The position numbers and the translations under genes were made by a program. Shown here piece by piece: positions 48,201 through 61,291 of a stretch of DNA of 64,000 bases (position 1 is the stretch's first letter; every line of letters begins with the position of its first letter). The stretch is taken from NCBI RefSeq assembly GCF_020360975.1, contig NW_025408673.1:2604001-2668000 (forward strand). Direction: 5' to 3'. The DNA is from Hirsutella rhossiliensis. Lineage: Eukaryota; Ascomycota; Sordariomycetes; Hypocreales; Ophiocordycipitaceae. The notes under the pieces are model-generated. The model worked only from the letters and a program-made list of their open reading frames with translations, was not told the origin of the DNA and made no database searches.

Positions 48201-50610
48201 TAATAGTCTTAAGAAGAGGTCTTAGATAAGGAAATAGAAGAAAAAACCAACGTTAAAGTAGTTAAGGATAACGCCGACTTTAAGGAAGAAGAAAAAGAGG
48301 AAGCTGCTAGATTAGATAATCTAGATAAAGAAGGAGACTATAGGAAAGCGGTAGAGCTAGAATACGCTTGCCTCCCTACGCCTCCTCTTATAGAATAAGA
48401 AGAAGATCTAAAAGCAGCTTTCTTTATTAGTCTTCCCGTCTCGACCCCTAAGGGGGTAGGAAAGGCACCTCTCTTAAAGGATTACCCGGTTGCCTTTTTA
48501 TCCCTGCTTCGAGAAGTAAAGGAAGGTATAGGGCCCGATACGAAAGAAGACTAACCTCTCCCCTATTTCGATCGTTTTTCCGACTTCTACCTAACGCTAA
48601 TAGAAGACGGTTCCTACGGAGCGTTTAAAGTAGGCCGGCTCTTTAAGCTATAGCTATTAGCAAGGAAGGTATATAAAAGAGACCTCTCGGACCTACTAAT
48701 AAACTAAAAGCAGCTAGAAAAACACCCCTTTAGAGACTAGTTTTTCTAGGCCTAGAAAGACTACCTAGCCTTATATAAAGAGATAGAGTCTTTTAAAGAG
48801 GTCCTTAAGGAGAAAGTAAGAGGAAAACAGGTCCTTAGCTATAAATAGGTCTTTATCTATAAGACTAATAAACATAGCTTCCTTTAAAAATATAAAGCCC
48901 GGCTAGTTATCTATAGGAATTAATAGTAAAAAGGGGATCTACCTACTAAGGCAACCACCCTAGTAGGGATGTCTTTTCGGACCCTTATAGCTATAGTAGT
49001 AGAATTCGACCTCGAGCTCGAATAGATAGATATAGTTAACGCCTTTATTAACTGCTTACTTAAGGAAGAAGAAGAAGTTATCTATATACGCCTTCTACTA
49101 AGCTTTTAATAGCTAGGAAAGGTTCTACGGCTTAGGAAAGCTCTATATAGACTACGAAGATTACCCCTTCTTTAGTAATAGCATTTAATAGGTTCCCTTA
49201 AAGCCCTAGGCTTTAAGAAAGTCCCTTAGGAACCGTATATAATATAGAAGGGTAAAATTATAGTCTTCTTCTACGTCGATAATATTATCTAGGCGTACCT
49301 AAAAGAGGAAAAGAAGCTACTACTAAGGAGGTTATACGAGGCCTATAATAAAGGTATAAGATAACTAGGCTAGGGGAGCTAAAGTGGTTCCTAGGGATAC
49401 TAATCCTTAGGAATAGGTCCTAATAGACTATCTAGCTTACCTAGGACGCCTATATTAATAAGGTCGCTTATAAATTCCTCCTTAATTCCCTCGTTAAGAA
49501 GCTTCCCTCTATGCCTATATTAGATAAAGAGCTTTTACTTAATCCGTCCTTTTAAGCTAGGGAGTAAGAGAAATACTAATATTAATAGAAGGTAGGCTCC
49601 CTGCTTTTTTAGCTATTTCTACTAGACCGGATATCTCTTTTACGGTCTCCCGGCTAGCTAGGTATAACTAGAATCCTAGCCCTAGGTACTAAGAAGTAGT
49701 AGACTAAGTAATCCTTTATCTCTATTTAACGAGATTATATAGTCTACGCCTAGGAGGGTAGGAAAGGAAGAAATTAGCTGCCGAAATCTTCCTTTATTCG
49801 AGCGATTCGTCCTTTATAGATAATTCCTTAAATAGAAAGAGCTTATAAGGGTATATTATATCCCTTTTTAGAGGAACTATTGCTTAGAGAGCTTCGAAGC
49901 AAGCTACTATTACGACTTCTAGTACGGAGGCAGAGCTACTAGCTCTTTTAAAAGCGTTAAAAGAAGCGATTTTCCTTAGCCGGCTACTAATATCTCTACG
50001 ACTATAAATTCTAACCCCGTTAGCTATAAAATACGATAATATATAGACTATACGAATTCTTATAGAAAATAGTAAGCTATTAACCCGGCTATAGTATATC
50101 GATATCTACTAGTATTAGTTACGCTAAGAGGTCTAAAGGGGACTTATTTCCGTCCGTTAGGTTTTAACGGCATCGATAAAAGCTAACGGTCTTACGAAGC
50201 CCCTACTAAAGTAGAGGCTAGCTATCTTTTTATAGTAAATTAGGCTAGAAGACGTTCGAGAAAAGCTATCCTTAGAGGCCCGCCTTAAGAGTCTATAAGA
50301 GGAGCTAATAGCCCGTATAAGAAGGTAACGTCTATAGCTAAAGAAAAGGAAGAGGTTGTTCCCTTTAGAGGGCCCCCTATTTTAATTAGGTTTTTCCCTT
50401 TAAAGAAGGCCCCCTTTCTTATAGGACTTTCCCCTCTTTAGGCCCCTTTTCCTTAAGTAGGTCTAAAAGAGCCTAGGGACCTAAAAGGGCCCCTACTTTC
50501 CTCGAGTAAAGGGAGAAGTATAGAGCTAAGAACCTCCTCTATACGCTTACTAGCCTAAAGCTATATTAGCTATGCCCTTACTATAAGGGCAGGATATAGC
50601 TAAGGGGGTA

Positions 50611-51086
50611 TACCGTAAAGCGTAGCTTAATTTCGTAGTTCTCGGAGATATCCCTTAGTAAGAGGGACCTAGGAAGCTAAAAAACAGGTTTTAAGGAAGG
50701 AGCTAAAAAGAGGTATAGAGAGGAGGGTAGGGGTAAGAGGGGAAGTAGAAGTAGCGATAGCTTCTTATAAAGGTAGCGAGAGATAAGACGGATATACCGG
50801 CAACGGCTAGAAAGGAGGGGAAAATCTAATAAAAAGCTCGGTAGTTAAAAGGATATTAGTAGCTTCTTAAAGTAGGATCTTCTTTATTAATTAAGATGCT
50901 AGATAGGTATAAGGAGGGGCGTTAGATAAAGGAAAGAAGGATAATTAATATAATATAATAATTACTCCCTTACTATAATTACTACTCCTATAAGAATTAA
51001 ATCTTACTGCCCTACCTATCCGACCCCTTACTTTTAATTTTACCTTTATATATTTTTATATACTTCTTATATCTCTCTTTATAAGA
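50611..51086 (+). repeat. 3' LTR of Copia1-C
   Basis: Begins TACCGTAAAGCG and ends TTTATAAGA, directly before the right AACCT duplication. Confidence 0.88.
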
Positions 51087-51091
51087 AACCT
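51087..51091. repeat. Right target-site duplication (AACCT) of Copia1-C
   Basis: Pairs with 44,741-44,745. G1 3' sequence resumes after it. Confidence 0.85.
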
Positions 51092-51742
51092 CGCTAATAG
51101 TAATAGACTCCTTATTCGATAAATAAACTAATTTATCTTAAGAAAAACGTATTATACTATCTTCTTTATTAATAGCTTATATACCTTACTAAAATAACTT
51201 ACTACCTCGGTCTTTTAAGAAACGCTTCTATTTCCTAATCCGAGCTAAGCGAGCTATTACTTCCTTTAACGCTTCTTTTACTTTCCGTTCGTTTAAGTTA
51301 ATCTTTTACTATTAATTTATAATATAATAAACTAAAAAAGAAGGAATATTAATAAAAAGAGCGATAAGAAAGAAAAGGGATAAAACGAATAGGCGGACGC
51401 TATATTATAACTATTATAAGAACGACCTATAAAGGTATATTTAAAACACCGATTAAAACGCTCGCCGACCTTATAAGTTAGACCTAACCGAAAATAATAG
51501 GAGTAAGGTATAAATTTAATACTATAGATCTCGGTCTAAGATACTAGTTCCGATCGTTAACGTAATTTATTAGAATTATAAGAATAGGATTTTTAAATAT
51601 AACTAGATATACTATTAATAGTATATCTTAAGAAGGATAAGGGATAAAGAACGATTATACTTATATACTACGTAATAAGGGTATATTTATATATAGCGGC
51701 TAAGGTAGTAGGTCTTAAAGGTAAGACTAAAAAGAGGGGAGG
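51092..51742 (+). mobile_element. G1 3' internal region
   Basis: About 650 bases between the chromodomain and the right LTR, with no recognised domain. It ends in the purine tract AAAGAGGGGAGG at 51,731-51,742. Confidence 0.55.
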
Positions 51743-52229
51743 TATCTTATTACGACTATAGTTTAGCGAACCGCGGGGAACTAATATATATTATAAGGAT
51801 ACGTAATATAGGGAGTAAGGAATATTAAATAAACCGATAGGCTAATTAAGTTTAGAGCGATAGGTTACTTAAGCGCTTTAATGCTCCTTAGCTAGGATCG
51901 TAGGATCGCTTTAGCGCTCTAGCGCTTCTAAGCAACGGGATTACTTAGTACTCCTAGCGACCTAAGGAAGCTCTTAAGATATATAAAGAAGGAACGGAAT
52001 ACTCCTTTAAATAGATAGCTTAATAGCTTTTAATATAATTATTATAATCTCTATTATAATCTTATCTTTAATTCCGATTACTTAATTACCTAGTTATAGT
52101 CTATAGTCTATAACCTCTAACTTATTACTAATATAATATACTTATTATTATTTAAACTACGCCTTATTATATTTATTAATATAAACCCCTTAATAGGTTT
52201 ATCCCTTAGGAATAGTACCGGTCGTTATA
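51743..52229 (+). repeat. Right LTR of G1
   Basis: 487 bp, beginning TATCTTATTACGAC (TG to TA) after the purine tract and ending GGTCGTTATA. Its last 200 bases correspond to the left LTR. Confidence 0.6.
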
Positions 52230-53399
52230 CTAATATACGCTTAAGGTTCTCTTTAAACTTATAAGTTCTTAGTATATTAGTAGCCTCGCGCTCCTTTATA
52301 GCGGCGGCCTTAAATATCTTTAAATAGGTAGGGAGGCACTTTATACTAGTAATAGTAGCGACGATCTTAAGTATCTTAGCGTTTATAAAAGCTACCTATT
52401 TAAATAAGTACTTATTAATAATATCGGCTAAGATAGTAGCGATCTATATAGTTCTAAGGGCGCTAGTTATTATCTTAGTTTTATTAGGGAAGATAGCCCT
52501 AGCTAAGTTATATAGTAATAAAGGAAGAAGCTTATCCTTATTAAATAATAGGGTAAACTACCCGCGGGCGTTTTAAGGGGTACTAAGGGTTTTCCTTATA
52601 ATGCCTAAAACTAAGGGCAGCGAGTCGCTAAACGAATTACTAAAGCTTAATAGTAATAAAGTATAGTTATTAAAGTAAATATATAATAAAGTACTAAGAA
52701 TAAGGTAATAGAAAGCGCTAACCTACTATAGTTAGATAGTTAACGTTATATTTTTATTAGTTTAGGTAGTAATAGGAGTTATAGTAGTAATATAATAGGT
52801 AGCGGCGCTATATGGTATAGAAAAGTATAGCTAGTTATATTTATATAGTTTATAAGCTTTAAATAAGGGAAGAGATAAAAGGGTATAGTATATACTATTT
52901 TTTATTAAGCCCGCGCTAAGATTATACCTTTCTTTAATAAAAAGGTTATAGTAGTTAGTATATATACTATAATTATCCTATTTCTACTTAGTAAATATAG
53001 CTATATTAAACTTAAGGTTATAAAAGAGCTCTACCTTATTCTTATATAATTAAACTACTTAGCGGAATCCCTTAAGGCTTAAGCGTAGCGGTCGGCGGTA
53101 GATTTAGTTATAGAAATACTAGTAAAATACTAAGTCCTTACTATAATACTTATAGTCTTAGATAGTAGGAACCTTAAATATAAGTATAAGAGGGGCGTAG
53201 TTTAATATAGAAAAGGGAGCGTAAAAAGATAGGGAAATCGGGTTCTTAAAATAAAAATAAATATAGGTACTAAAATATAAAATTAAGTTACTATTTACTA
53301 TAAGCGGCCTATTAATACTTATTAGCTAGTTAACCTATCCCTAGACTTTTAAGAGAATAAATAATAATAGCGTATACTATATACTATTATTTCTCTCTT
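52230..53399 (-). mobile_element. Unclassified coding-like relic
   Basis: The minus strand from about 52,500 to 52,240 reads continuously as an Ala/Ile/Lys-rich polypeptide (ADIINKYLFKQVAFINAKIL, later KEREATNILRTYKFKENLK). The family cannot be named. It might be the missing N-terminus of G2 gag, displaced by the insertion of G1, or part of an ORF1-type protein. From 52,700 to 53,399 I see only mutated sequence that should include the missing 3' LTR of G3. Confidence 0.3.
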
Positions 53400-56300
53400 A
53401 GTTATAGCGGCTTATACTATTATATAGTACGCGTATAAAGCTTTTAAGTATAAGTAATACGACCTTATAATACTCCTTACTATACGTTAAATTCTTTAAT
53501 AAGGTCTTTAGTAATAATATCCTTAGCGGCTACCTAGGAATTATAGCTACTTAGCTAGCCTTTTTAGCTAATAAGGTATTTTATATAAGCGGTCCCTTAG
53601 CTATATTTATAAGTTCTAGAGTTAAGGATTCTTTTAACTTCTTAGTAGTTAGTATTAGGCTCTAGGCTAGGTTAAGCGTTTAGTTATTCGGCTAGCTATA
53701 GCTATATAATAGAAATAACGTTATAAATATTTAAGTATCTAGCTAGGTTAAGGCGGTAGGCTAAATAGCCGATCTATTTAAGGACTTTAAACGGTCTTAT
53801 ATAGCGTTCCTTTAACTTCGCTACCTATTTATTAGCTACGCTATATCCTTTCCCTAGCTAGAGCTATACTTAGTCTCTAGGCTTAAACTTTAGTACTTAG
53901 TACTACTTTACGTTATACTACTTTTTTATTCCTACTTAAGCTAAAGCGATTAAGATCTTAGCTTAGTCTTAAAGTATTTCCCTATCTATTTATAAGGGGC
54001 CTTCTCTAAGGTATTAGTTACTATTATCTATTTATATCCTAGTTAATAGCTTACTTAAAAAGGTATTAATTACTAAGGAGTAAGAGTTATTAAAGGGAAA
54101 TTAAAGTAGTAGTAACGCGTCGACCTATTAATAAGATAGGAAGTTAGTTATAAAGAACTAAAGTATAGTTTTAACTACCTAGTTACGTTATTTTAATAAG
54201 CTATTAGTTTAGGGATACTAAGCTATAGATAATAGTAACTTAGACTTATACGCTATTTATAGTCCTTTTTAAAACGCTAAAAGGAACTTAGGGTCTTAGT
54301 TAAAGATAATTTAAGTAGGAATCCCTTAGTTATAGCGTATTAACTTAGTAAATAGTACCTCGGCCTAGTCTTTTATAGTAAACTAGTTATAGCCTAAGAT
54401 AAGGAGCTTTATTTTCGAGAACTTATTAGTTACCGTTAGTAGTATATTATAGTAGACCCTAATAAGTAGTATTTATAGAGTTTAGTCTATAAGGATATCT
54501 AAGAGTCTTATAATGAAATCTATAGTAATTATATAGAAAGGTAAGGCTAAGGAAGTAATTAAAACTAACTTACTAAGGGCCTTTAACTAGTTAGTTTAGT
54601 TTTTATAATAAGCGTTATACTTATTAATAAAGCTATTAATAAATTTCTTAAAGCTAGTAATAGCGAACGTAAAAGATAACTCCTCTTATATCCTTTACGA
54701 TCTAAGGTAAAATTTACGCGTATAGTTATTAGTAATAATTTCCTTAGTATAGGTAGTAGGGATATAAAGCTAATAATAACTTTTAGACTTAATTAAGTAG
54801 AGTAACTTATTCCGCTAAATAAATAAGAGACTAACCTAGGACTTATTACTTTTAAGCTACTTTAATATACTAGCTTACTTAGGTTCTTCTATATATACTT
54901 CCTAGATCTTTTAGTATACGTTAAGTTAAATAAAGGATTTTATAACTATATATATATATTTAACTAGAGCTTTATCTTCTTAAACATAGTCTAATTCCCT
55001 AGGTTTATATTTCCTAGGTATTATAGATAGTAGTTAAGATAGTATATTAATAAGGATATTTATAGTTCTAGGAATATAATAGACCTTTAAGGGAAACTAG
55101 CTAAGATACTATAAAGCGAGTATAAGCTAATTATTTATTTTTATACTAATAGTAAATAGTAATATTTACTTTAAGATTACGCTTATAGCGGTCTAGTTAG
55201 TTAGTATAATAACCTTTAGTAGTAAGGTAAAGATAATATATAACTAGAGCTTTTAATATACCTAGGAAAGATAAGCGACTTTAAGTTTAGTAAGCTAGTA
55301 TCTAAGCTCTTTACTAGTTAAGCGTTTACTAAGGTAAAGGATTAGCTAGATACTTATTTAAAGTAAGGTCCTTCTTAGGTTTTAGTCTACCCTTAGTACT
55401 AAGTAAAAGGCTACTACTATAAAGCCTAGCTTATAGCTAGCGTCGATTTATAAGAATAATAGCTATTATAAGTTAAAATAGTATAGCTATATTAGTTTTA
55501 TAAGAGCGTCTATAATATCTTAGAACGCTTATTCTTTTACTAAGGATAGTTAGTATATTGCCTTAAAGGTATATTTATTCCTTACTAATCCTTTAAGTAG
55601 CGCTTAACTATCCTATACTTTCTTAAGTATTACTATTTTCTAAACTTAAAGCGCTTTTACCTTTTAAGAGAAGTAAGCTACTAAGTACTATAGCTAGTTA
55701 ACTAAGCTAAGCTACTTTTTTAGTACTTATAAGGTATTTAGAAACTTTATATCTTATAATACTTATACTCGTTCTTTAGTATTTATTAGGCTAATATTAT
55801 TAACTTAAAATCCTAATAGTTTTATAAATAAGTAGCTTAAGAATAATTTTAATCTAGCTAGGGCTAGGTTATAGTCTATAAAAAGTTAAAAGATAGCTTA
55901 AAGGTAACGAATATAGTTATCTTTTATATCTAAGTATATTATAATATTATCGATATACTTAGAGGAATATTCTATATATTCTTAGAAGATTTTATTTATA
56001 AATCTTTAAATATATATAAGTAAGTTTTTATATCTTATTAGGGCTACTATTAGTCGTTCTAAGCCTTTATAGCTAATTACTAGAAACCTTTCTTAATACT
56101 ATTTATAAATAAGGAACTAATAAAAGAAAGACCGAGCGTTTATAATAAAAATAAAGCGTTTCCTTTATAGCTTTTAGATTATATCTTCTTAAAGTAGTAT
56201 TAAGTAAGCGTCTAAGATAGCTACGCTATTAAGAGCGTATAGGTCTACTACTATTTAGCCCTTTTTATTACTATATATAGTTCTCTAAACTATAATTATA

Positions 56301-58454
56301 GGGTAAGCGAACGGGGTTACTTTTATAGCTTATTTTATACGCTTATTTTAGTATAGGTCCTTATAGGTTTAGTAGATTAATACCTTATCCTTTTAGCTAA
56401 GTAGGTAAGCCCTAGACATTAGTTTTTATAGGTATTAATTTTCTATTAATAGAATATATATATAGTAGTCTAAGTAGACCTTAATAGTACCTTAGTCCTT
56501 TTATAGGGTTAAGAAGGAAGTAACTATATATTAGATCTTTTCTATAAATATAGGGTCCTAATTATAGATTTTAATATCCTTTAAAGTAGTTATTTCTAGG
56601 AGGCTATAGTCTTATAAAATCCTAATCTTATAGTTCGGAGTCTATTTATATATCTATAAAGGGAGTTCCCTTTTAATAGACTTAGGGCTCCCTTCCTTTA
56701 GGGTTTTTACTAATAGGTTAGTATCTTAGTATAGGTTACTATATTCTATAGTCTTCTATATAGCTAGCTCTTTAGTTAGAGTTACCCTAGCTAGGGGTTC
56801 CCTAGGTAGGTCGATCTATAAAAACTATATTTTATCGCTAAGGTCTATTAATATTCTTAAGTACTATCCTTTCTTAAATCTAACGCGGTAAGCGGTAGTA
56901 TTAACTACTATAACTAAAGTTATACCTTAGATTAGGTTATAGGCTAATAATAAGTCTCTTAGAAAAAATACTAAGTTACGATCCCTTAGTATATTCTTAA
57001 TCTATACTAGTAAGCGTTCTATCCTATATATAGGGACGTCGATATCGGCTTAGTATATAACCTAACGATAGATTATATAGCCTTAATAAGTTAAGTAAGC
57101 TATAACTATTAAGTTACTATATAAGCTAATAAATATTATTCCCTTAAAGTTTAAGATATTAACTTTATTTAGTACTAAGAAATCTTATCTAAGTAATAAT
57201 CCTATAGATAGGGTCTAGACTACCTAGGCGCTAATAGTAAATTACCTAACCTTAAATCCCGTTCCTTATTTCCCTAGGATATTAATTATTAAGGTCGCTT
57301 AACCCTTAGTTTAGCTTTTCCTTATACTAGATAGTAGGACCTATTAGGTTATATTAAGGGTTACGTTATTAAAGTAGTTAAGCTAGTCTTCCTTAATTAT
57401 AAAGCGGGCTATACTAAAGTCTATATATATATTTAATAGCTAGTCTAGGCCTTTAGTTTTAAAGATAGATATCTAAGCGTATATAAACTAAGATAGCTTT
57501 AATAGATCCGATATTTTAGTTTATAGCGCCGCTCTTATAGTTAGCTAGTTCCTTAGTATTCTAGGTAAACGGCTTAGTCTTATAAGTTCTACTTTTTTTA
57601 TATTAGGAATAAATAAGATCTTATCTTTTATTTCTTTAGTTTCTTCTCTTATATTAATAGTAGTATCCTTATTTTCTAGCCCTTCGTTCTAGGTAAATAG
57701 GATTTAGTTTTATATTTCGTAGGAAAGATAGATCCTACCTTAGTTATTAGTTAGTACCGCTTAAAGCTAATAAGCGAGGTTAATAATAATTAGGTTTTCC
57801 TAAAAAACCTCCTTTAGTTTTAAATCCTAAGGCTATAGTTCGGTTTAAAGACTAGTTAACTAGGTTAGTACTAAGCTTATATTTACTTAGCGTAGATTAT
57901 TCTATCTTAATATAGTCGTTATATTTCCTTTTTATTAAAATTATCCTTATTCCTAGGGTTTCTAACTAGTTAGCTTAGCTATAAATAAAGTAGAGTTTAC
58001 TATAGTCTCGTTCTTACTTTTACGTAACCTACCTTATATATATCCTTTTACTATATTATTTATCTTCCCTTATAACCTAATTATTAGCTTAGTTTCTAAC
58101 TATAAAATAAGTTACTTATAGTTATTAATCTAAGTATTAAATAATTCTAAACTAATAGGTCGGCGAAATAATTCTTATAGTAATATATTTAGTTATTAAT
58201 AAAAGTATAGTAAGGTACCTTTTTAAGTATAGCGTTACTTTTACTTTTTAGCAGAGCTTTAATATTTATTTATAGAAGTTAGCTTTATTTATAATATCCA
58301 AGGTAGTAAATCGTTCTATTTATAACGATCTTAAAGCTACTTTTAGCTAGATAGTAAAGCGTTTTTATAGTTTAGTATACTAAGCGGTATATCCTTAGTC
58401 TAAGGTATAAAGTATAGCTTAGTCGGATTCGCTAAGATCGCTAGAATACTATTT

Positions 58455-58460
58455 AATAGT
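58455..58460. repeat. Left 6-bp duplication (AATAGT) of X2
   Basis: Exact match to 59,028-59,033 on the other side of the 567-bp element. Confidence 0.75.
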
Positions 58461-59027
58461 TATAAGGAACGGTGTTCCTACTTTAAATAAAGCAGCTATA
58501 ATATACTCTCCCGATTATATAAGCTAATTAGTAGTATATTAATTATAGATAAAATCTTATCCTATAAAGTAAGAATCGCTCGTTATTTTATATATTATTA
58601 TATATTAAACGGGTTGCCGGTTATCGTATAATCGGGAATCGAAGGAACAGAGCTAGCTTAGAATACTAGCTAAGACCTCTTAAGAATACTAGCACGACCA
58701 ACCTCCTTTAAACACGAATATTAATAGAACCAAGACACTTCTAGATTTACTCGAGGTATCACGGAATTCCCTAGTCTTAGGGCTATACGGTAGCATAAAT
58801 CTAGTCCCGAAAGGTTCTTCCGTTCAGCTATAATTATCTATATAAGACAGCATGTCCGCTAGTAGATAGATAGAGAATTATTAACTTTAACACCTCTTCT
58901 ATACACTAATATACTACTAATAAATTCCGATGAAAATCCTACCTTATACTCCTTCTTCCCCTCTATTATATAGTCTTACGTAATTCCTTAATTTCCTAAA
59001 ATCCCGCTTTTACTTATATACCTCAAG
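58461..59027 (+). mobile_element. Element X copy 2 (567 bp, best preserved)
   Basis: Begins TATAAGGAACGGTGTTCC and ends ACTTATATACCTCAAG. It is flanked by AATAGT at 58,455-58,460 and 59,028-59,033. It retains several CpA/TpG that copies 1 and 3 have lost, so it is the least RIP-mutated copy. It is inserted in G3 gag. It has no open frame. Confidence 0.85.
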
Positions 59028-59033
59028 AATAGT
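59028..59033. repeat. Right 6-bp duplication (AATAGT) of X2
   Basis: Pairs with 58,455-58,460, and G3 gag sequence resumes after it. Confidence 0.75.
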
Positions 59034-60123
59034 AGTTTTATAAAGTAAGCTAAGGATTAATATAGCTAGTTCGTTAGTATATTCCGGTTTATAGATAGCT
59101 ACCTACTTTAAGGAATCGATAAATCGATCGATACTTTTATATATTATTATTTTCTTAGTTTCTTTAAGGACGTTTAATATTATATTAAAGGGGCTAGTAA
59201 GGTTAAACTTCCTTATATCTTTTAGTCTAATATATACTAAGGGTGCTTAAGGAGGGTTTATAGTAGTATTATCCTTAGTTTCTCTTACTATAGCTTTTAT
59301 TAATAGTCTTATAAAAGCTTCTTTTATAATTAGACTTACTAGCTAGTTTACTAAGGTTATTATCGCGACTATACTACTAAGGGTAGTATTATTTAAAAGT
59401 TCTTTTATATTTTATTTATTATAGTTTAGCGAACTTCTTAGCGAACCTCTAAAGCTTTATCCTTTTAATAAAGGTAGTTAAGGTAGGGTAAGGGAATCTA
59501 TACTATACCGATTTCTATATAGCTCCGTTACTTATAGCTAATATTACCTTATTACTAGAATATATTCTAGGTTATTAATTCGTTCTTATAAGCTTTAACG
59601 GTCGGCTAAGTAAGCTAGTAAGTTATATTATAGAAGTTCCGCTCTTAATTCCTTTAAGTATTATTCTTACCGCTAAGGTAGGCGATCTAGCTATCTTCCG
59701 TTTCTATAAGAACTTAATAGGAAATATCCTAGAAATAGGATTATTCTAACTACTAATAAAAGCTCTATATTACTTAAGCTTTAATATATTAAAGTTCTAC
59801 CTTTATTTAAAGTTCCCTAAGTATTTCTTTTATAAAAAGAAATTAAGAAGCTAGTATTTATTAGTATATAAGTAGGAGCTTTCTTCTTAAGAAGATATTA
59901 GGATTTATAAGTTAAGGTTAACTTATCCCTTTCCTTATTCTTTATCTTTTATTCTACTAAATATAAATATTAAGAGAATAGATAGTTAAGGGAATTAAAA
60001 TTACTACTATTTATTATATACTAGTCCCTTAGTATAAGGCTAGTACTTTAACCTAGCTATCTACTTAGATCTAGTATAGGTCTAATAAGTAACTAAATAG
60101 ACTAGCTACTATATATAATAAAA

Positions 60124-61291
60124 CGTATTATATAGACTAGCTACTATACGTTATTATATATATTAAATATAGACTAGCTACCGGTCTTATAAGTTAAAGT
60201 AAGAGTAGTAATAACTATCTATATTCTTCTCTACCTACCTAAGATCTAGCGTATTCTCTATCCTTTATATATATTATAGCGAGCGTAAGACCTTACTTAG
60301 GGCTTTAACAGAGTAATATCTTAACCTTATAATTATATAATAGTAGTATAGTATATTAATAGTATTTCCTAGTATTTTCCCTAGGTTGGTATAGGTATTT
60401 CTCTATAATTTCCCCGCTATATTCTTCTTAAGGTATATAAGTAAAAGCGGAATTTTAGGAAATTAAGGAATTATATAAGACTACGTAATAGAGGGGAAGA
60501 AGGAGTATAAGGTAGGGTTTTTAATAGAATTTATTAGTAATATATTAGTATATAGAAGAGGTATTAATAATAATAATTCTCTATCTATCTACTAGCGGAC
60601 ATACTATCTTATATAGATAATTATAGCTAAACGGAAGAACCTTTTAGGGCTAGATTTAGGCTGCCGTATAGCCTTTAGACTAAGGAATTTAGTAATACCT
60701 CGAGTATATTAAGAAGTATCTTAGTTCTACTAATATTCGTATTTAAAGGAGGTTAGTCGTGCCGGTATTCTTAAGAGGTCTTAGCTAGTATTCTAAGCTA
60801 GCTCTATTTCTTCGATTCCCGATTATACGATAACCGGCAACCTATTTAATATATAATAATATATAAAATAACAAGCGATTCTTACTCTATAATATAAGAT
60901 TTTATCTATAGTTAATATACTACTTATTAGCTTATATAACCGGGAGAGTATATTATAGCTACTTTATTTATAGTAGGAATACCGTTCCTTATAATTCTTA
61001 TAGTAACTTCTTAGGGAAATATTAATATAGTCCTTAAGGAGCTATTATTACTTAGTAAATCGTAGTATATTCCCTATATAATATATCCTTAAGGGAAATC
61101 TCTATAAAATATCTATATAATCCGCTTAGTTATTAGTTTTAGAATTTCTAGGTGATTTCCTATAGTTTACTTAGTAGCTTCTAAGTTCCTTTTTTTACTA
61201 AGAGCCTTAAGGAGTTAAGGGTAACTTTTATAAAAGGAAGTAGATATCGTTATAGGTACCTAGATTATCGACTATAGGGTGTCCTATAATA
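60124..61291 (-). repeat. LTR-like repeat L, minus-strand copy, interrupted by X3
   Basis: Reverse complement of 8,870-9,464, with the 567-bp X3 inserted (60,427-60,993). On the minus strand it begins TATTATAGGACACC. It probably extends somewhat below 60,124. Position and orientation fit the 5' LTR of G3. It borders the Copia2 remnant at 61,292. Confidence 0.55.
60427..60993 (-). mobile_element. Element X copy 3 (567 bp, inverted)
   Basis: Reverse-complement copy of X, flanked by ATTCTT at 60,421-60,426 and 60,994-60,999. Its length equals that of X2 exactly. The plus-strand L copy near 9,167 shows the uninterrupted target. Confidence 0.85.

Larger units (their letters stand above)
44746..51086 (+). 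mobile_element. Copia1-C, full-length, RIP-inactivated
   Basis: 6,341 bp inserted in G1. LTRs lie at 44,746-45,231 and 50,611-51,086, with GTTATAAGCC after the left LTR and TAAGGGGGTA before the right. Perfect 5-bp duplications AACCT flank it (44,741-44,745 and 51,087-51,091). The gag-pol is collinear with copy B through gag, protease, integrase, reverse transcriptase (TTCTACGTCGATAATATT, 49,269-49,286) and RNase H. It is more RIP-mutated than B but less than D. Confidence 0.93.
38031..52229 (+). mobile_element. Gypsy G1 (chromovirus), split by Copia1-C
   Basis: A plus-strand Gypsy element of about 7.85 kb once the Copia1-C insertion and one TSD are removed. It has LTR-like ends at 38,031-38,488 and 51,743-52,229, and a polypurine tract AAAGAGGGGAGG (51,731-51,742) before the right LTR. 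Internal order: gag with a zinc knuckle, an unassigned linker of about 1.6 kb, protease, reverse transcriptase, RNase H, integrase and chromodomain. It is heavily RIP-mutated, and Copia1-C lies just after the chromodomain with AACCT duplications. The two ends match well only over their last 200 bases. Confidence 0.8.
53400..60123 (-). mobile_element. Gypsy G3 (chromovirus), split by X2, RIP-inactivated
   Basis: Minus-strand Gypsy polyprotein. From high to low coordinates: gag (about 59,980-58,250, interrupted by X2), protease region (about 57,900-57,000), reverse transcriptase with KYIDNIIIYLD (about 55,960-55,930), RNase H, integrase (about 54,850-54,100, with a TIDFI strand and IIFDQDSKFL), the SH3-like integrase end ERYIRPFKVLK (about 53,815-53,780), and a chromodomain with ILNSRTYKYS (about 53,630-53,600). 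The LTR-like repeat L at 60,124-61,291 is in the right place and orientation to be its 5' LTR. No matching 3' LTR was recognised to the left. Confidence 0.75.

Noticed and set aside
58461..59027. Element X as a classic MITE
   Set aside because: I could not find convincing terminal inverted repeats, and 6-bp duplications do not match the TA or 8-bp/9-11-bp duplications of the commonest MITE superfamilies.
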